64,000 bases of DNA. Source: Anaeramoeba ignava. Lineage: Eukaryota; Metamonada; Anaeramoebidae. This document shows positions 61,156 to 64,000 of this stretch, one piece after another (position 1 is the stretch's first letter; each line of letters starts with the position of its first letter). Below the pieces are notes generated by a model. It was given only the letters and a program-made list of their open reading frames with translations, was not told where the DNA came from and searched no databases. The DNA lies in assembly GCA_028826165.1 (NCBI GenBank), contig JAPDFW010000131.1, forward strand, positions 1 through 64,000, read 5' to 3'. The translations under genes were made by a program, and so were the position numbers.

Positions 61156-64000
61156 ATGACTTCAATTTCTCAATTTAATGCCAAAGCAATTTTGGATTTT
61201 CAAAGTCAAGAACAAGAAAATTTTTCTTTTTCAAAGGGTGATGAGATTGTTATTACTTTAGTCGAAGGCAGTAAATCTCTTTTTCTTTTTTTCTTTTTAT
61301 TCCAAATCAATTTTTCATCAATTATTAATTTATCAAAAAAAAAAATTTATTCTCACAAAAAAAAAATTGTCAAAAATTAAATTAAAATTATTAAAATTTA
61401 TTATTAAAATTAAATTAAAATTAAATTAAAATTATTAATATTTTTTTAACTGAATTAACCAAATTTCCAAAAAAAAAAAAATTCAATTTTTAAGATAATT
61501 GGGTTGGATATTTATTAAAAGATCCTGAAAAAAAAGGCGCATTCCCAAACAAGTAAAAAATTAAAATACAAAATTAAATACAAAATACAAAATTAAATAT
61601 AAAATTAAAATACAAAATTAAATACAAAATTAAAATACAAAATTAAAATTAAAATTAAAATATAAAATTAAAATAAAATTAAAATAAGTTATGCTGAAAA
61701 AATTCAAAATCAAGCGAATAAACCAAGATTTCCAAACCGCTTTAATCCTCAAGCTATAAGAAGAACACCTCCACAAAATTTTCGTAAATTTCCATCTCGA
61801 AAAGAAATTAAACCTCCAGATTCTCCTTTACCAGCTTTACCAATAACAAAACCAATTTTAAATAATGAAAATCAAAATCAAAATGAAAATTTAAATCAAA
61901 ATGAAAATCAAAATCAAAATCAAAATCAAAATCAAAATCAAAATCAAAATCAAAATCAAAATAAAAATTTAAATCAAAATCAAAATCAAAATCGAAATCA
62001 AAATCAAAATATCAATCGTACGAGTCCAAATCCAAATCGAAATCAAAATTTGCTTAGAAGTTCAAATTCAACTAGAAATTTAAATTCAAATAGAACTCCA
62101 AATTTAAATACAAATAGAAGAAGCCCAAATTTAAATTCAAATAGAACTCCAAATTTAAATACAAATAGAACTCCAAATAAAATAAGTCCAACTAATTTAA
62201 ATTCAAATAGAACTCCAAATAAAATAAGTCCAACAAATTTAAATTCAAATAGAACTCCAAATTTAAATACAAATAGAACTCCAAATAAAATAAGTCCAAC
62301 TAATTTAAATTCAAATAGAACTCCAAATAAAATAAGTCCAACTAATTTAAATTCAAACAGAACTCCAAATTTAAATACAAATAGAAGAAGCCCAAATTTA
62401 AATTCAAACAGAACTCCAAATTTAAATACAAATAGAACTCCAAATTTAAATACAAATAGAACTCCAAATTTAAATACAAATAGAACTCCAAATAGAATAA
62501 GTCCAACTAATTTAAATTCAAATAGAACTCCAAATTTAAATTCAAATAGAAAACCAGAAATAATAAGAAATCAAAACGAAAAACAAAGTGATAATTCCTT
62601 GAAAAAGTTTGGAAGTATTCATGATAAATTTCCAGGATTTTTTCAAAATCAAAATTCAAATGAAAAAACCGAACAAACAAATTCTCCAAAATGGTCTCGA
62701 TTCCAAAGCAAGACATCAAATCTCCCAAAAACAAATGAAACTCAAAATGAAATTAAAAATGAAATTAAAAATGAAATTAAAAATGAAACTCAAAATGAAA
62801 CTCAAAATGAAACTCAAAATGAAACCAAAAATGAAACTCAAAATGAAATTAAAAATGAAATTAAAAATGAAACTCAAAATGAAACTCAAAATGAAACTAA
62901 AAATGAAAACACAAATTTCAAAAAACTCGAACCTCCAAAAACAAAACCACCAGAACTCCCATTACCAAAACCACCAGAACTTCCAAAGAGAGATATAGAT
63001 ATAGAATCAAAAAAGTTAAATCAAAATGAAACAACAAATTTAAATACAAATCCAAATAAACGACCACCATTACCAATGAGAAATCAAGATTTAGAGAAAA
63101 TGATTCCAAAAGAAATTCCAAAAGAAATTCCAAAAGAAATTCCAAAAGAAATCCCAAAAGAAATTCCAAATGAAATTCCAAAAGAAATTCCAAAAGAAAT
63201 CCCAAATGAAATTCCAAATGAAAAAAAAGATCCAAAAATTGAAACACAAAAATTACTTGAAAAAATTAAGAATAAACCAGGTCCGCCAAAAAAACCTCCA
63301 ATTTCACCACCAAGAAAAAATTCAATAAGACCACCACCTCCAGATAAAAAACCACCACCACCACCAATGGCAGAAAATCAACAAACAACTACAGATTCTG
63401 ATTCTCAAAAAAAACAAAAAGGAAACAAAAATCAAAATTTTAAAAATAATTTACAAAATGTTCTTTCAAGAGAAAAACCACTTCCAATAAAAATTGAAGA
63501 AACAGAAGTAAATAATGATAATCAAAAAAAATCTAGTCCTACTGAACCTCAAATTGAAAGCAGTAAAGATGATGATCTTATTGTAGAAGTTAAAGATGTA
63601 AAATTGTCAAAGAAAGAACTCAAACAAAAAGAAAAAGAAAATAAAAGATTGGAAAGGGAAAACAAAAAGAAAGAAAAAGAAAAAGAAAAAGAAAACAAAA
63701 GATTAGAAAAAGAAAAAGAAAAAGAAAGAAAAAGATTGGAAAAGGAAAAATCAAAACAAGAAAAAGTAAAAGTAAAAGAACCAGAAAAAGGCAAAAATCA
63801 AGAAATAGATTTAGAATCAGAATCAGAATCAGAATCAAAATCGGAAAAAGAAAAAGAAAAAGAAAAAGAAAATCAAAATCAAAATAAAAATAATAAAAAT
63901 CAAAATCAAAATCAAAAAGAATCAGAAAAGGAAAATGAATTAGATTTAAAAGAAGGTCCAGATATTGTTGATTTTTCGAAACAAACTTTCGAAATTACAA
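61156..64000 (+). CDS. SH3-domain, proline-rich and low-complexity scaffold protein, partial
   Basis: Exons 61156-61270, 61495-61552 and 61689 to the window end; the last is open without a stop. Joined exons 1-3 encode one SH3 domain at residues about 6-60: AKAILDFQSQEQENFSFSKGD, then NWVGYLLKDPEKKGAFPNNYAEKI split by both introns. Next come a basic RFPNRFNPQ region; (NQ)n; about 20 copies of a RTPNLNTN / NKISPTNLNSN repeat (62090-62550); (NETQ/NEIK)n; PPELPLPKPPELPKR; (KEIP)n at 63108-63220; PGPPKKPPISPP and PPPPDKKPPPPPP, which could bind SH3 or profilin-type partners; and a KEKEKE coiled-coil-like tail. It resembles endocytic/actin adaptors in layout only. No orthologue recognised; the C-terminus is outside the window. 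Confidence 0.85.
62090..62550 (+). repeat. Coding tandem repeat in the SH3 scaffold
   Basis: About 20 copies of 21-36-nt units encoding LN(S/T)NRTPN with periodic NKISPTN or RRSPN variants. Similar units at distance suggest segmental duplication within the array. Confidence 0.85.

Overview
The window is eukaryotic nuclear DNA from a very AT-rich protist. Spliceosomal GT-AG introns interrupt most genes, UAA and UGA both act as stops under the standard code, and proteins carry long N/Q/K/E low-complexity inserts. Gene content is ordinary eukaryotic housekeeping (MED18, POLR3K, TRAPPC11, GET3, coronin, CLC-7, PUS7, FPGS, PSMD5). The (NQ)n/(KI)n tracts, hexamer-filled introns and compact gene order remind me of Anaeramoeba-type metamonads. 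An amoebozoan cannot be excluded from sequence alone.

Layout. 1-5.6 kb: ankyrin protein (-, leaves the window), FPGS (+), PSMD5-like (-). 5.8-13 kb: WDR37 orthologue and a myristoylated calcineurin-B-like protein, both with huge repeat-filled introns. 13-18.6 kb: P-loop nucleoside-kinase-like protein, an FHA protein broken inside a hexamer tract, and a ubiquitin-like/DUF3626-like fusion. 18.8-30.6 kb: MED18, a 14-exon GCKIII (MST/STK24-type) kinase, a GT34-type glycosyltransferase, a 151-bp satellite and an alkaline phosphatase. 30.7-43.6 kb (mostly -): CLC-7 exchanger, an unidentified 61-aa protein between direct repeats, GT61 glycosyltransferase, TRAPPC11, POLR3K. 43.6-46 kb: 145-bp satellite. 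46.6-64 kb: MARK/Par-1 kinase with KA1, GET3, LRR protein, coronin, PUS7, ankyrin protein and an SH3/proline-rich scaffold that leaves the window.

Reconstructing exons by hand, with reading phase checked across junctions, gave complete in-frame models for nearly all genes. The introns fall into two main size groups: about 60-145 nt, or about 500-1950 nt. The long ones consist almost entirely of gene-specific 5-14-nt tandem repeats. The same repeats, and embedded motifs such as AATCGGATAAAA and TTCATTTATAAAATT, recur in unrelated genes in sense orientation. Two satellites with near-nucleosome-length units sit between genes. A TTTTCATTTTTTT-type pyrimidine motif lies just upstream of most ATGs, and AAAAGTGGAA occurs upstream of four genes. 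The genes form no operon or single pathway; several serve membrane traffic and the endomembrane system (TRAPPC11, GET3, CLC-7, two glycosyltransferases) or signalling and cytoskeleton (two kinases, coronin, calcineurin-B-like, SH3 scaffold).
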